64,000 nt of DNA from Ampelocalamus luodianensis (Eukaryota > Streptophyta > Magnoliopsida > Poales > Poaceae), in contig CM070620.1 in NCBI GenBank assembly GCA_036346255.1, forward strand, positions 28,207,609 through 28,271,608, given 5' to 3'. The notes beneath the pieces are model-generated. The model did no database searches, was not told the origin of the DNA, and saw only the letters and a list, made by a program, of their open reading frames with translations. Below are positions 21,087-32,997 of the stretch, piece after piece. Position 1 is the stretch's first letter, and every line of letters begins with the position of its first letter. Both the position numbers and the translations under genes were made by a program.

Positions 21087-23349
21087 TGTAACACCCTTGC
21101 TATTCGGAAGACAAAATGTTACCTAAAGAATCTAACATACAACCATAATGCGAAAGAATTTAAACAATATCGCATCTAATGATATAAAGAGATCAACATT
21201 TAATAGAACAATGGCAGGAATATAATCTGGATCCAAATAATTATGTCAAAGGGGTGATCAAAGATCACAAGCAGTACTTAATCAACCATAACATAGAGAA
21301 AGGTATCATCCGCCACCTAACTTTATTTATTACAGTTCGTCACTTAATGAATGAAAGACAAAAACCAAATCATATTATTGAAACGCGAATATGGTGAAGT
21401 AAATGAATAGTACATGTCTACTCCCTCCTAATGATGCCATCATCAACGATCACCTAAAACAAACAACAAGGCAAGAATGAGTCCGAGACTCAGCAAGTAC
21501 AAAGAATAATCGGGCATACAATAGATATGAACAAGATGACATAATTAAAGAATATGAACATAGCACCCAAAGTACATATGAATGAATAGAATGAATGGAT
21601 TGAATGTAATGAATGGACTGCACTCCTACTTGTACCGGTATAGCTAGTGACACACTCGTCGGTGTTCACTTAGGCCTATTTTTAACAAAAAGCGGGGATC
21701 CAAAGCCCGTATGAAGAACGTTTCATACGAAAGTCCGAATCTGCCCACATTGGAATAGTGGGTCTTATGTGCCCATACTGGAATTGATGGGTCTTTATAA
21801 TCCACTCCCGTGGATACCCACATTGGAATGGTGGTTCTTACGTGCCCATATTGGAATTGATGGGTCTTTATAATCCACTCCCGTGGATTCCCACATTGGA
21901 ATGGTGGGTCTTACGTGTCCATACTAGAATTGATGGGTCTTTATAATCCACTCCCGTGGATGGAACATGACAAAGGATGTATGTAATAAACTATGAATAA
22001 TGAATGACATCATCTCTAATCATGGAAAAAAACACATATGAAAGGAACATAATCATTGAATCTTCTCATGTATCATATAGAAATACAATGCAAACATCAA
22101 GCATTCAGCATTCACAAATCTTAAGAATATCAAAGTACTTGCCTTTCGCGTTGCGACGCGTTAGGAAGCAAAGATGGTGCCGCTAACCTCGAAGCCTCAC
22201 CTCCTACACCATTAAATTACTCAATAAGAACAACGACATCAAGATACCACTCGCAACGCTCCTAACTCATATCCCAAAACCCAACGCTTGATTATATACT
22301 TTACTCAACTTGAACCACATTCTAGCAGGAAGCCGTAATGGACAGCGATACTAAAAATGACATAACTTTTGCTCTAAAATTTGTAAAAATGTAAACTCAG
22401 GCTTGCTTGAAAGGTAATGAAATTATCTACAACAACATAGTTGGTGGAAATCCCGAATTCTGTATGTATCTAACTCCAAAAGACCGATGAACACCTTCTG
22501 TCAGAACTACCTGACAAATCTGGGCAGCAGCACGATAATAGCCATAATTTCCAATTGGCTAAACCAAACTTAGCGTTATTTATCAATCTGGAAAGATTAA
22601 AAAAAATTCTACAATAACCTAGTTGGGCGAAGACCCTAAATCTTCCATTATCATAATCATAATTTAAAAGACAACTTAACAGTTCAATCTCGTTAGGAAA
22701 TCAGGACAACAGGAAAGATTATATCATAACTTTTGATCCGTAAGTTGGAATTTAGTGTTCTTGGCGGATACCGAAAGCTAAGAACAATACCTATAAATCT
22801 CTAGGAGATGGAAATCTCCAATTCGGCCTCTAAGAATCCAAAATTGGTCGTGCAACAATCTGGACAGAACCAAACTAATAGCAATAGCAGATCGATCCAA
22901 CAATCCTAATCGAATTCGCATCTTCTACTAATCAAACAGCGAAGAACATCGTTCGTTACCCTTGTAAAACCATAGGAGATCGCTGAATTCCCTCGCGAAG
23001 AGCTTCTCTCCTCTTCTTCTCCTCTCTTCCTCCTCTTTTCTCCTTGGCTGGAGGCACCCAAAGGGTTCTTCTCCCTCCCCCCTTCTTCTTGGACAGCAGC
23101 AATGGAGGGGGGCGTGCACTGTAGCGCCAAAGTTACTGTAGCAGCAACGGTGACACTGTAGCACAGGAGTGCTACACAGGAGTGCTACAGTACATCTAGG
23201 GTTATAGGCTGCCCCTAATGGGCCAAGGCTATGGGCCTTTGGCCCAAGATTTAATCCCCCTTTTACAGAAATTCTGAAATTCCACTTTAAATCCTGATTA
23301 AATGGTTTGAAATTTAATTATAATTCTTAAGATTGAACGGGGTATTACA
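21087..23349. mobile_element. Solo LTR, 2263 bp (TGTAACACCC...GGTATTACA)
   Basis: The element starts TGTAACACCC, ends GGGGTATTACA, and is flanked by identical 5-bp repeats CTAAG (21082-21086 and 23350-23354). Removing it restores the surrounding LTR, as judged against the uninterrupted copy near 20150-20200. No primer-binding site, gag or pol was seen, so it is a solo LTR of a Gypsy-type element with long LTRs (inferred). It includes a tandem repeat at 21743-21961. Confidence 0.88.
21743..21961. repeat. Tandem repeat in the solo LTR, period about 75-80 bp
   Basis: About three units contain CCCACATTGGAATGGTGG and GAATTGATGGGTCTTTATAA followed by CCACTCCCGTGGAT. The last part is a small hairpin-forming palindrome. 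Confidence 0.85.
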
Positions 23350-24962
23350 CTAAGTCTAATACTAGGTTTGCAACCCTAAGGTGACAAGCACACAAGTAAT
23401 TCTAACAAGGTAAATTTAATACAATGACGTTTTCCTGTGGTGTTTGGAGACTTATCGGTCTCCGCTAATCCGCGTTGAGATAAGCCTAAACGAATTAGAC
23501 TAACTCCATAAATTAAGCCAACACCTCGATTCCACTAGAGTTGCCCTTCCTCCACTCCAAAGATGGTGAGCACCGAATCACCGACACTGTTCGGATCTTC
23601 TCACAATCTTCTTTGATAAAATCATCGACACAACTCCTCGAAGCCATCTAGGTATCGACAAACACCAATAGTAACAAGTCGGAGAGGCTCAATTGAACGA
23701 ATCAAGCGTCGAAGCTCGATGGATACACAATTTACCACATAATGCAACACATGTACAATCATTTTCCCCTCCAAGCTCACTGAGTGCAACACATGCACCA
23801 ATGGGGAGAGAGGGCTTGCTCTTAGCTCAAGGGGCAGAAAATAGCCCCAACTATCTCCCTTAACCGGCCACAAGGAGTATTTATACCCCACACAAAGAAA
23901 CTAGTTGTTTGGGGAAAGTTTGCTAAAAAACAGCGAAGCCCAGTTTGACTGTTAACAAATGGTCGGTCAAACCAACGTCACTTCAACGGCTATAAAAACT
24001 AGTCGTTGAAGCCTCAACCAGTCTAACCTCTCTCACATGGACCAAGCAGACAACACCAACAGATCAAACCGATTTTAGGCTGGTCAGACTGCTCCACAAA
24101 GCAGCCAAAGTCAACTCTAGAGGAAAAACTCCTTTGGAAAATGTTGATCGAGGGTCGGTCAGATCGCTCAACACATGGTGGTCAGCCCAAAATCCTACCG
24201 GTCAGACCGCTTAACCCTAGCGATCAGACCGCCAACGGGTCAGACCGACACTTAGCTTGGTCAGACCGCCCAACATATGGAGGTCATACCGACCACTGAC
24301 AAACCAAAGATAGACTGCATCCACTTCAACATAATTTTGCAAAACACATTCGCCAATTATCGTGCCATGCAAACAAGGAATAAATACATGGTTTTTAACA
24401 AGTTGCAAGACACATTTGTCAACTTTATAATCACGCCGTAAGGGTTAGGTACATGGACTCAAACCATTTGCAAAACACATTCACAAACTAAAGTCACATG
24501 CTACTGGATAATATATGAGCCTCAACTATTTCCAAAACACATTCGTAAATACTAGCAACATGCCACGGAGAGCTAGAGCAAGCAAAGCAAGCTATCAACA
24601 CATGACACACTTAAGCTGCTAGTCAAGGCCCCTCTTAATAGTATGGCAATCTACACTAGTAATCCGATCTCAAAACCAAACACTAAGACTGGTAAAATGA
24701 CTAAGAAACATATGCTTAGCCTATGCTAGATATACCTTTGTCTTGCGCATCCACTTGGAGCTTTTGAATGATGACTAACATCTTTTCTCTAAAACTGGGT
24801 TCTTGACTTGAGCATCAACACATGATGTCGATCACTTGACTTGATGACTTTCAACACATTGAGCTATCCAAAGTCTTCATCATCATGGGATTTAACCTAT
24901 TTCACCAACTCATGAAAAATATTAGTCTACATGATGATTGTCATTAATTCCCAAAATACTCC

Positions 24963-25149
24963 ATTATAATGGTTCTGTTCATGCCTTCGGTCATACCATT
25001 TTACTGAGGAGTACCTGAAATAATGTAATGTCTCATAATACCCTCTGATCTGCATAAAGCTTCAAATTCTCTAGAATAGAACTCTAAGCCATTATCAATA
25101 TGTAGTTTCTTGATATGCTTACTAGTTTGCTTTTCAATCATATTCTTCC
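24963..25149 (-). pseudogene. Copia integrase core fragment
   Basis: The minus strand reads KNMIEKQTSKHIKKLHIDNG, then LEFYSREFEALCRSEGIMRH and the degenerate PQ*NGMTEGMNRTI. These are the second aspartate (DNG) and glutamate regions of the Copia integrase core. A stop replaces a Gln codon. It is separated from its upstream half by the 4.5-kb insertion at 25150-29651 and from its downstream part by the LTR at 20929-24962. Confidence 0.88.
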
Positions 25150-28100
25150 TGTGGGGACCCCCGGGTTATTTCCATAAGACCAAGGCATTCCCGGTCTTAT
25201 GGATATAACTCTGAGTTTCCCATGAATGGATTCCAACTAAACTCCATCTACGTGAGAGGTTTCACCGAAAACTAGAGCCCCGACGATCATGCGTGCTGCT
25301 CCTCTGCGAGCACTACATGATATTCGGTTCTCCAACGGTCTAAGCACTATACTTAGTGAGTTAAATTGGAAGCCACAAACAGCGAGCATGAGACCATGTT
25401 GGCTCCCAAGATCAACGACCAACATGCTCCCAAACTCACATTTAGTATTGATCATATCCATACAACAATCATACATTAATAGTTCAAAGACATACATCAT
25501 AATAGTTCAAATCTACAACGATTACAAAGGGCCGACTGGCCAAACTCAATAAAACACTTAAAGTGGCAGCAGAAGCAAAGTAAATGAACCAAAAGTCCAG
25601 CATGAAATGCCCCATAACCCATCGGCAACCGACTAGAAGTTAAATAATAGCACTACTCGTTAGCGTCGCCTAAATCGGCGCTAACGAGCTCAACGGGCTC
25701 AAAGTCTTCCTCACCTGAAAACCAGTAGACAAACTGGTTGAGTACAGAGGTACTCGCAAGTCTTACACAAAGGTAAAATTAGTTATGCATAAGGTCATTC
25801 AAAGGATGGCTCATATTGGCTTAGTTTTGTGAAAAGACGCAATAATTTACAACCTACACATACTAGTTTTTCATTTGCTATTTTTGAAATCAGATTTGAA
25901 GTAGAAGTAAAGCATGTGTTAAAGTAACAAATTGAATAACAAATGAATCAAACAAACAACAAAGTGGCAGCCCACTTTGATACAACAAAAATAATGCATG
26001 AACATCCCATTCATACCGAGTATCGAGTTTACCCACAATTTAAATTCAAAGTCTAACAATAGTAACTCTTGAACTCAAGCGATCGCCCATAACCGCGAAC
26101 ACGGCTATTCGAATAGATTTATCTCTACAGAGGTGTACTACTTTACCCACACGACTCGATTAACCCGTAAGCCTCCGGAATAATGACACACTTCCTTAGG
26201 TATGTCGGTGAGGGAGAATCGAGATATGATCGTTTTTAGCAAGAAAATCCTATTGAGATAAGTCCCCCTTGCAAGATGTTCCCTTACTTAGTACAAGCGA
26301 TTGATAGCACTTGCTAAGTGGCTCACAAGTTGTATTGGAAATACTGATGCAATGTAAATGATAAAAATTGGTGCTCCAATGCTCACTATAGAAAATTACA
26401 TCGGCTCCTACGGACAAATGATCAACACAAGTGCCCTTACACCACCTTGGGACTTAACACAACAAAATCTTCCCCTTACTTAACCGTACAGTACCCATAT
26501 CCCGCGTGTGGTAGCACGAGTTTTACTTGAATCAACGACGTTACTAAAGTTCGGTCATTGTTGGTCCAAACAAGTCCACCACATACCCAATCTCATGCAC
26601 GAAGGCATCCTCACTAGCAACCACTTGTCCAGACCTCCAAACTCTTTTAAAAAAATAAAATTTAACTTAAGAAATAGATGCAAAGATCTGAAATAAAAAT
26701 AAGATAATAAAATTTGTGTATCCCATAATTGTCGGGTTATTCCCGATAATCAAACTACCGTTTCTAGACTTGCATGGCTAAGCAAACCCGAACAATATAT
26801 TTCACATATCCTATCTTAAGCATATAGGTACTGGAATAATTCAATGATGACCTCAATGAATAGGAGATAATTAATCTACACATCACAAAAATAGCGACAT
26901 TATCAAAATAGCATGCAAGCAATTATCATTGCACTAATTTAACAAAACTAGGATTAAATATGATGCAAAAGAAAATTCAAATGATGCTTGCCTTGCTGGT
27001 AGTCTAATTGCTCATTCTCAGTGGCGTACGAGTCAATATCAATTGCTTCGGGATCTATAGAATAAAGAAATCGAGAAATACCACAAAAATCATGTTACTC
27101 AAAAATACATAATTTTTCTACAGTGGCTAAGTCATGATTTTAGATGAATTTAGGTGAAAAAATTATTTCATTTGGATTTAGTATGTAGAAGTTTTAGTGG
27201 TTTGAAATTTAGTTGGCTGGAAAAAAATCCAATTTAAATACAATCGGTTACTGTTCATTTAATTTAATTATTTGGGCAAAATTTGAAGAGCACTAGTGGG
27301 ACAAAGGATTATATAGGTAAATAGAGAATAATAATATAAAACCAAAATAGTTGAGTTTACATCATTTGGAGTTTTCAAGATTTAGTTATGCACTTTAGAA
27401 GTTAATACATATTTTCAGTGTGTAAATAAACCGATGTTCAGATTTTATAACGCATTTATACTTTTCTTACCGACAGCTAACCTAGCTGCAGTCACTGACC
27501 AGTGGGGCTAGTGAACATCGCGCTTTTTCCTTTTTAACTCTGGATTTAAATTCGCCCTAACATGCGGGGCCCGCATATTCATAGACTCAATTCCCAGAAC
27601 TGAGTCCGTCGGCGCACATGCATAGGGTGCAGCGCTAAAGTGACTAGGCCCACATGTCAGCCACTATTTTGTTTCACTTAATGCGTTTGTTTCCCGTGCA
27701 TGGGTCCACATGTAAGCGACTTATTAACTTTCGTTAAGACATCACTTAAATGGTAATCATTACTATTACGCCTAATCATGTTGCTACAGGGCTGGTATGC
27801 GTACGACAACATGGCTTCCACCCAGTACGCTTGCCCGACGGCTTGCCGACGCTACGAGCCATGGCGGAGCCAGCCAAGGACTGGGATAGGTGCGCAATAG
27901 TGCTGCGCACCTAAAGGGAGTGGTCTCAGCACCTAAGGTGGACCAGAACGGCGGCTAGCCGGAGATGAGCGGCGGCGCTTATACGACAAAATATGCATGC
28001 AAGAAGTAAAGCTCCGCAATGTCCATTCAGTGAGTGCCAAGGCATTTAGGGACTATTAGAGTGCTACCTGAGCGAAGAAAATGCTTGTATGAAGATGGTC

Positions 28101-29651
28101 GGAGCTGGGCCGACGTTGGAGAAGAAGACGACGGCGTCACGGCTCAATGCGGAGAGGCCGGCTTCGGATAATGAATGGTCAAGATAGCTCAAAGAAGCTA
28201 CGGAGATGCTAAGGAAATAATGAATCGGACAATGGCTCACCGAATCAAAGTGGGAGGCGAAGGGACTGCTCTTCGACTGAAAACACAATCCTTCCAAATT
28301 CGCGAAATCCTACCATGCATTGTTTAAATAGGTTTAGGGGTTTTCAATATCATGTTAGATGGCACGATATGACACGAATGAAAAATCAAGAACCTCACTG
28401 GAGATGAAGATGACAAGGTGGTGCTCTCGGGTGTGCACCCTAGAGCTTCAGAGAGCACAAAGAAGGTCCGGGTGCTACAAGGTAAGGTAGGAGCTGAGAT
28501 TAGCAAAAATGGAAAGGGCATGGAATATAGAGTCGAGGAGATGCACCCGGGAGTAGCTTACCCGGTAATGGAACTCAAACCAACCTCCCTCTCCTCGGTC
28601 AACAGAGGAGAAGTGAAGAGAATGCTAGGGTTAGGAGAGGTTTTATCTCGGAGAAGATGACGGCAACGGAGACGGCGTGAAGTGAGGAAGCTCCAGGAGT
28701 GGTGGATGGAGGCGGTGGATTGACCTCGTCGACAGAGCTACTCATGTCGTCGCGGCCGCATGGCATAGGATGCCTGAGGGCTACAGCGAGAGGTGGGAGA
28801 CGATTTTGACAGGTGGGGTCCAGCAGTCAGTGAAAGCGAGAGAGTGGCGCGGTGCGATGCGGCTCGGTCGATACAGCTAAGAGATTGGGCTCAGTCAAGT
28901 CACTCGAGTCGATTTTGTTTAGACTGTTCGATCTTGATTGGAGGGCTCAGATCAAGAGGGGCATTCGGACGGTCCGAACGTTTCCCAATCATTTTGGTCG
29001 GTCCGATTGAATTTTAACGGTCTAGATCATGACGGCTGTTCGGCGGTCCGAACGTTCCCGCTCAATCCTGATAGTTGATTTCAAATTGGACTGTTCGTGC
29101 ATGTTGGGTTTGGCATGGTGCAGTTAGTTGACTCAGCCGAGTCAAGTGGTTCGGGTCGGGGTTAGATTCGGGCCCGAGGAACAGTGTAGGGTTTGACTGG
29201 TTTTGAAACAACTAATCCTACTTTGACTGGGGTCTTAAAAATAGAAATAAATTTTCTAAAATCTTGAAAAAATTCAAAGGGGTTCCTGAGAAGGCTTAGT
29301 GTTCATAAAATTATCAAACCTTACTGTTCATAATATAATTTGTATATTATAAATTCCAACTTAGGATAGTTCATTGTATTGAGTTTTAATTTTTTGTGAT
29401 TTGAATTCAGTCCCAAAAATTTGGAAAAATTATAGTAATTCATAATAGTTATTCTAGTACTTGAATAAATTATTTCCAGAAGATGTTCATAAGTTTTTGT
29501 TACTATTTTTAGTTGGAGTTTAAATTTGAAGTGTACGTTTAATATTTGTTTGAGATTTTCCAAGGGCAATAATTTATGCAAATGCTTCAAAACAGGATGC
29601 ATAGTGATGAGATGCATACTAATTCTCATTTATTAACTTGGGCATATGACA
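25150..29651. mobile_element. Probable solo LTR, 4502 bp (TGTGGGGACCC...GGCATATGACA)
   Basis: It starts TGTGGGGACCCCCGG at 25150 and ends GGGCATATGACA at 29651, with flanks CTTCC (25145-25149) and CTTCT (29652-29656), a 5-bp duplication with one difference. It interrupts the Copia integrase frame between FKD and KNMIEK. It has no gag, pol or primer-binding site. It shares the unusual box GCGGCTATTCGAATAGATT-type (about 26103) and a nearby ACTCGCAAG box with the solo LTR at 56385-59967, so the two belong to related long-LTR Gypsy-type families. Open frames inside have no recognisable product. Confidence 0.75.
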
Positions 29652-30533
29652 CTTCTAATCCTTGAATGTCTTGGGCATATTGTACTTCACGAAATATGGC
29701 CAAACTCTTCTCGAATAATCATCAATGATGGTCAATATGTAGCCTACACCTCCAAGGGACGAAATGCAGGATTCTCTCCACAAATCAGAGTGAGCATAGT
29801 ATAATATGTCTTTTATAGAGTGAATTATTGTGCTGAACTTCACCCTCTTTTGCTTGTCGAAGACACAATATTCACAAAAACTTCAAATTATCGATGCTTT
29901 GACCATTAAGGAGTTATTTTTTGCATAACTCCATCATGTCAGTTTCACTCATATGCCCTAGACGCATATGCCAAAGATTAGTAGCATCAGAATCGGATGA
30001 TTTATTTGAGGCAACAGCTGTATTAACTGAAATTATAGTACCTTGAAGATGATATAAGTTGGTGACTTTCATATCACCTTTCAGCACAACAAGAGGGCCT
30101 TTGGAGATCATCAGAACTCCACCTCCACCTGAATACTTGTACACTTTAGTATCAAGAGTACTCGATGAGATAAGATTTCTCTTCAAACTAGGAGTGTGTC
30201 GAACATCCGATAAACTTCTGATGGTGACATCAAATGTCTTGATCTGGATAGAACCAATACCTATAATCATGGTAAATTATCACCCATCAATACAAAACCA
30301 TTTGGCATGGCTTCATAATTAACGAACCATTCTCAGTTTGGAATCATGTGGAAAGTGCATATCGTATCAAGAATCCACTCATCACTGGTTTTAGAATTGC
30401 TGAGAAAGGCAACTTGAACATCCCCATCAGAATCTTGCTTAGTAACAATGGTGACTTTAGCATCATCCTCTTATCGATCCTTCTTGAAATTGTTATTCAT
30501 TTTCTCCTTTTTCTTTACCCACTAGTACTCAGA
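29652..30533 (-). pseudogene. Copia protease, pre-integrase and integrase N-terminal fragment
   Basis: From 30533 downward on the minus strand: EWILDTICTFHM (protease active-site region, with the usual DSA altered to DTI), a stop, then IGIGSIQIKTFDVTIRSLSD with VRHTPSLKRNLISSS, LWHMRLGHMSETDMMELCKK (pre-integrase zinc domain) and DILYYAHSDLWRESCISSLG with LTIIDDYSRRVWPYFVKYN (first integrase aspartates). Several stops and a frame change show decay. It joins gag across the solo LTR at 30539-31595. Confidence 0.88.
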
Positions 30534-30538
30534 TATAT
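30534..30538 (+). repeat. Target duplication of the 1057-bp solo LTR
   Basis: TATAT here is repeated at 31596-31600. Confidence 0.85.
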
Positions 30539-31595
30539 TGATGCGGATCAACCTCAAGGCAAGATTGAATCCGTGGGTTGCCCGATCTTTCACGGTGGAA
30601 CTCGAAGATCAGTAGTGCGTCGTCTTCTTCTTTTAGCGTTGGATGAACAGTACCATGCACATGAACAGTAGCATACACATGAATAGTAATCTGAAACAAC
30701 AATCCACACCTGGATAAATAAATCTCACGCCCGCACACACCACAGTACACGAACGAGAAATAGGGATCAGAGATCCAACGAGCAACTCCTAGCACCACAG
30801 CTAGAAACCACCACGCCACGATGAAATCCGAGATTAGAATTCACAAGAACACACCAAGAACAGGGATGAACCCTAACGGCCGAAGGCCAACACACACACG
30901 TGTTTTATTTCATAACTCAAAACTTAACTCCCTTTTACAAAGAGGCGGCTGGGGTTATATAGCTTCCCACATGCACACACCTCCCTGGCCAAAACCAACG
31001 CACGCACAACTACTAATCAACTCGGACTCCAACATGGACACGACTCCAACTCCCAATTAAAACCAACTCATGCACAAGACTACACACGTTTATAGTTTAC
31101 GTGTTTACATCTTGGACTCCACCAGCTAACAAACTAACTAATACCAAAAGATGTATAGGCATACGCGAGCAAAGTCCGGTGGCCGAACTCATCTCATACA
31201 CTCGGTCACCAGGTGGACCCCATCCTAATGCATGCAAATAAAGCACAGTTCGCATCATGCAACAGCCAGCCTTCTCATGCAGTTTTCGGTCACCAGGTGG
31301 ACCCCATCCCATATCGCGCAAAGAAAGAAAACAGCATGGAGAAAATAGAAAGAATGGTTCGCCCCGTTTGCATGCATGTACAGAAAAGGTTGCCGCTGAT
31401 ATCCTAGTATCTCGGTTGATCTGATAATTATTTCCTCCTTTATCTCCCAAAAAATAGAAAAGCAACTGAACTCCTTCAATTGAATATGGCATAAAGAATA
31501 ATTCCTTCTTTGAATATTCTAAACTTAATTCATGCGTAACAATTTGTACACAAGAATTAAGTTCAATAGTAGAGTTAGTACTCGTGGCCGCATCA
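30539..31595. mobile_element. Solo LTR, 1057 bp (TGATGCGG...CCGCATCA)
   Basis: It has perfect 8-bp inverted tips TGATGCGG/CCGCATCA and 5-bp TATAT duplications on both sides. It interrupts the Copia gag zinc knuckle right after KYCKKDGYDI. Inside, a GGTCACCAGGTGGACCCCAT block occurs twice (about 31204 and 31288). No internal genes are present. The orientation is probably minus. Confidence 0.88.
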
Positions 31596-32339
31596 TATAT
31601 CGTATCCATCTTTCTTGCAATATTTGCATGACTTGTACCTGGCTTTGGATTTTGATCTGCCTTTGTAATTTCTGCTCAAGCTTTTGTCTCTTGAATCATT
31701 GTTTGAACTCCTCTCTTGTTGTCTACCATGGACAACCAGGCTTTTTGCATGTGAGTTTGAGCTTTCGTTTGGAACCACGAGTTTCATGTTTTCCTTCGCA
31801 TACAGTGCTTCATAGACTTCATTAAGTATAAGAGTATCTCGACTGTATAGAATAGTATCTCTGACCGTAGAGTATGAACTATGCAATGAGCATAAAATAA
31901 TAAGATCCAAATCTTCATCATTATATTTTACCTCCATAGACTCAAGATCCGAGACTACTTCTTTGAATATTGTCAAGTGGTTCAATAATAACTCACCTTC
32001 TGTCATCTTATGCGAATAAAGTTCTCGCTTTAAATGCATCTCACTTGTCAGATCTTTGGTCATACAAATCTTCTCTAGTTTAAACCATAATGCGGCGGCA
32101 GTCTTCTTCTTCAAAACCTCCTGTATAATATTATTTGATAGATAAACATGAATATGAGATAATGCCTTACGATCTTTTCTTTTCTTCTCCTCAAGTGACA
32201 ATGCAGCAGAAATCTTGTTGATCCCCAATAAAATGTTATCCAATTCGAGTTGTGCAAGAACAGCTCACATCCTGACTTGCCATAAAGAAAACCTTGTATC
32301 TTGATACAGCAGCGGAAGATCATACTTCAATATCGCCAT
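31596..32339 (-). pseudogene. Copia gag, interrupted
   Basis: It starts at 32339 (MAILKYDLPLLYQDTRFSLW), has one in-frame TGA shortly after, and continues as a 216-residue open frame (32243-31596) with the UBN2-type gag features ALSHIHVYLSNNIIQEVL, ALWFKLEKICMTKDL and VVSDLESMEVKYNDEDL. It ends in a basic stretch and the first half of a CCHC knuckle (CKYCKK). The knuckle is cut by the solo LTR at 30539-31595. Gag forms the retroelement particle in the cytoplasm. Confidence 0.88.
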
Positions 32340-32715
32340 GCGGAAGAAACTGTTGTTTTGCTGGTACAATACTGTATAAACGTAGTAATGCTTGTCAGGA
32401 TCCCTGGTACACTTCGTGTGTACTCAAAGAAAAGGAGGCCAATTTGTGGGATGACATCCCGAAGCAACAAGTTCACCTCGGGTTTGATGTTGGACAGCTT
32501 TTGCCATTTTCTTTCTCAACTTTGCTCTGGTCGCGTGTGCGGCAACTTTTGTAGATGGTTGACAGGTCGAGTGCTCTACGTGAATCCACTTCAACTTCGG
32601 CTTGGACAAGGACTTGACTTCAGACTCGATGCGAAAGAACGTGCGGCCTCCACTTCGAATTCAACAAATGACTGCAAATCAATACGTCGTAACGATGTTG
32701 ACCGGATGCCGTCTG

Positions 32716-32728
32716 TGCTCTGATACCA
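32716..32728 (-). other. Copia primer-binding site
   Basis: On the minus strand TGGTATCAGAGCA follows the LTR end after five bases. It is complementary to the 3' end of initiator tRNA-Met, the usual primer for this class. Confidence 0.85.
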
Positions 32729-32733
32729 CTTAT

Positions 32734-32997
32734 TGTAAATCATGTACAGAAAAATAGAAACGAGAGACACGAATTTTACGTAAAAAACCCTTTCAGAGAA
32801 AACTACAGGCTCACGAAGGCAATATCACTATATGATGAGATGTTTACAATAAAGCTCTTGCTCTTTCTAATGACCTAAGGGTATATATTTATAGTGGTAC
32901 ATTAAAAACTCCTTATAGGAGTAGAACTATGAGTTAGAGTAGAAAACTCAATTTGTATTATACTCAAACTCAATTCATACCACAGTCAAACTCAACA
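32734..32997 (-). repeat. 5' LTR of the Copia element, 264 bp
   Basis: On the minus strand it starts TGTTGAGTTTGACTGTGG at 32997 and ends ATGATTTACA at 32734. It holds a TATA-like TATAAATATATA (about 32884-32897). The matching 3' LTR is missing because the element's 3' half is lost at 20330. Confidence 0.82.

Larger units (their letters stand above)
20929..24962 (-). mobile_element. Long LTR (GGTCTGACC-rich family), reverse copy inside Copia integrase
   Basis: On the plus strand it starts TGTAAAATCAATGAGGCCAA at 20929, the inverse of the LTR ends at 20330 and 62230. It runs to about 24960, where the inverse reads GTATTTTGGGAATTAATGAC, matching the LTR start near 55765. Without the nested 2263-bp solo LTR it is about 1.8 kb. 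It splits the Copia integrase between NRTI and MEKIYC. No internal retrotransposon genes are present, so it is a solo LTR. A partial target duplication of the ATGGA/ATAGA kind is suggested. The outer boundary near 24960 is uncertain by a few bases. Confidence 0.75.
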
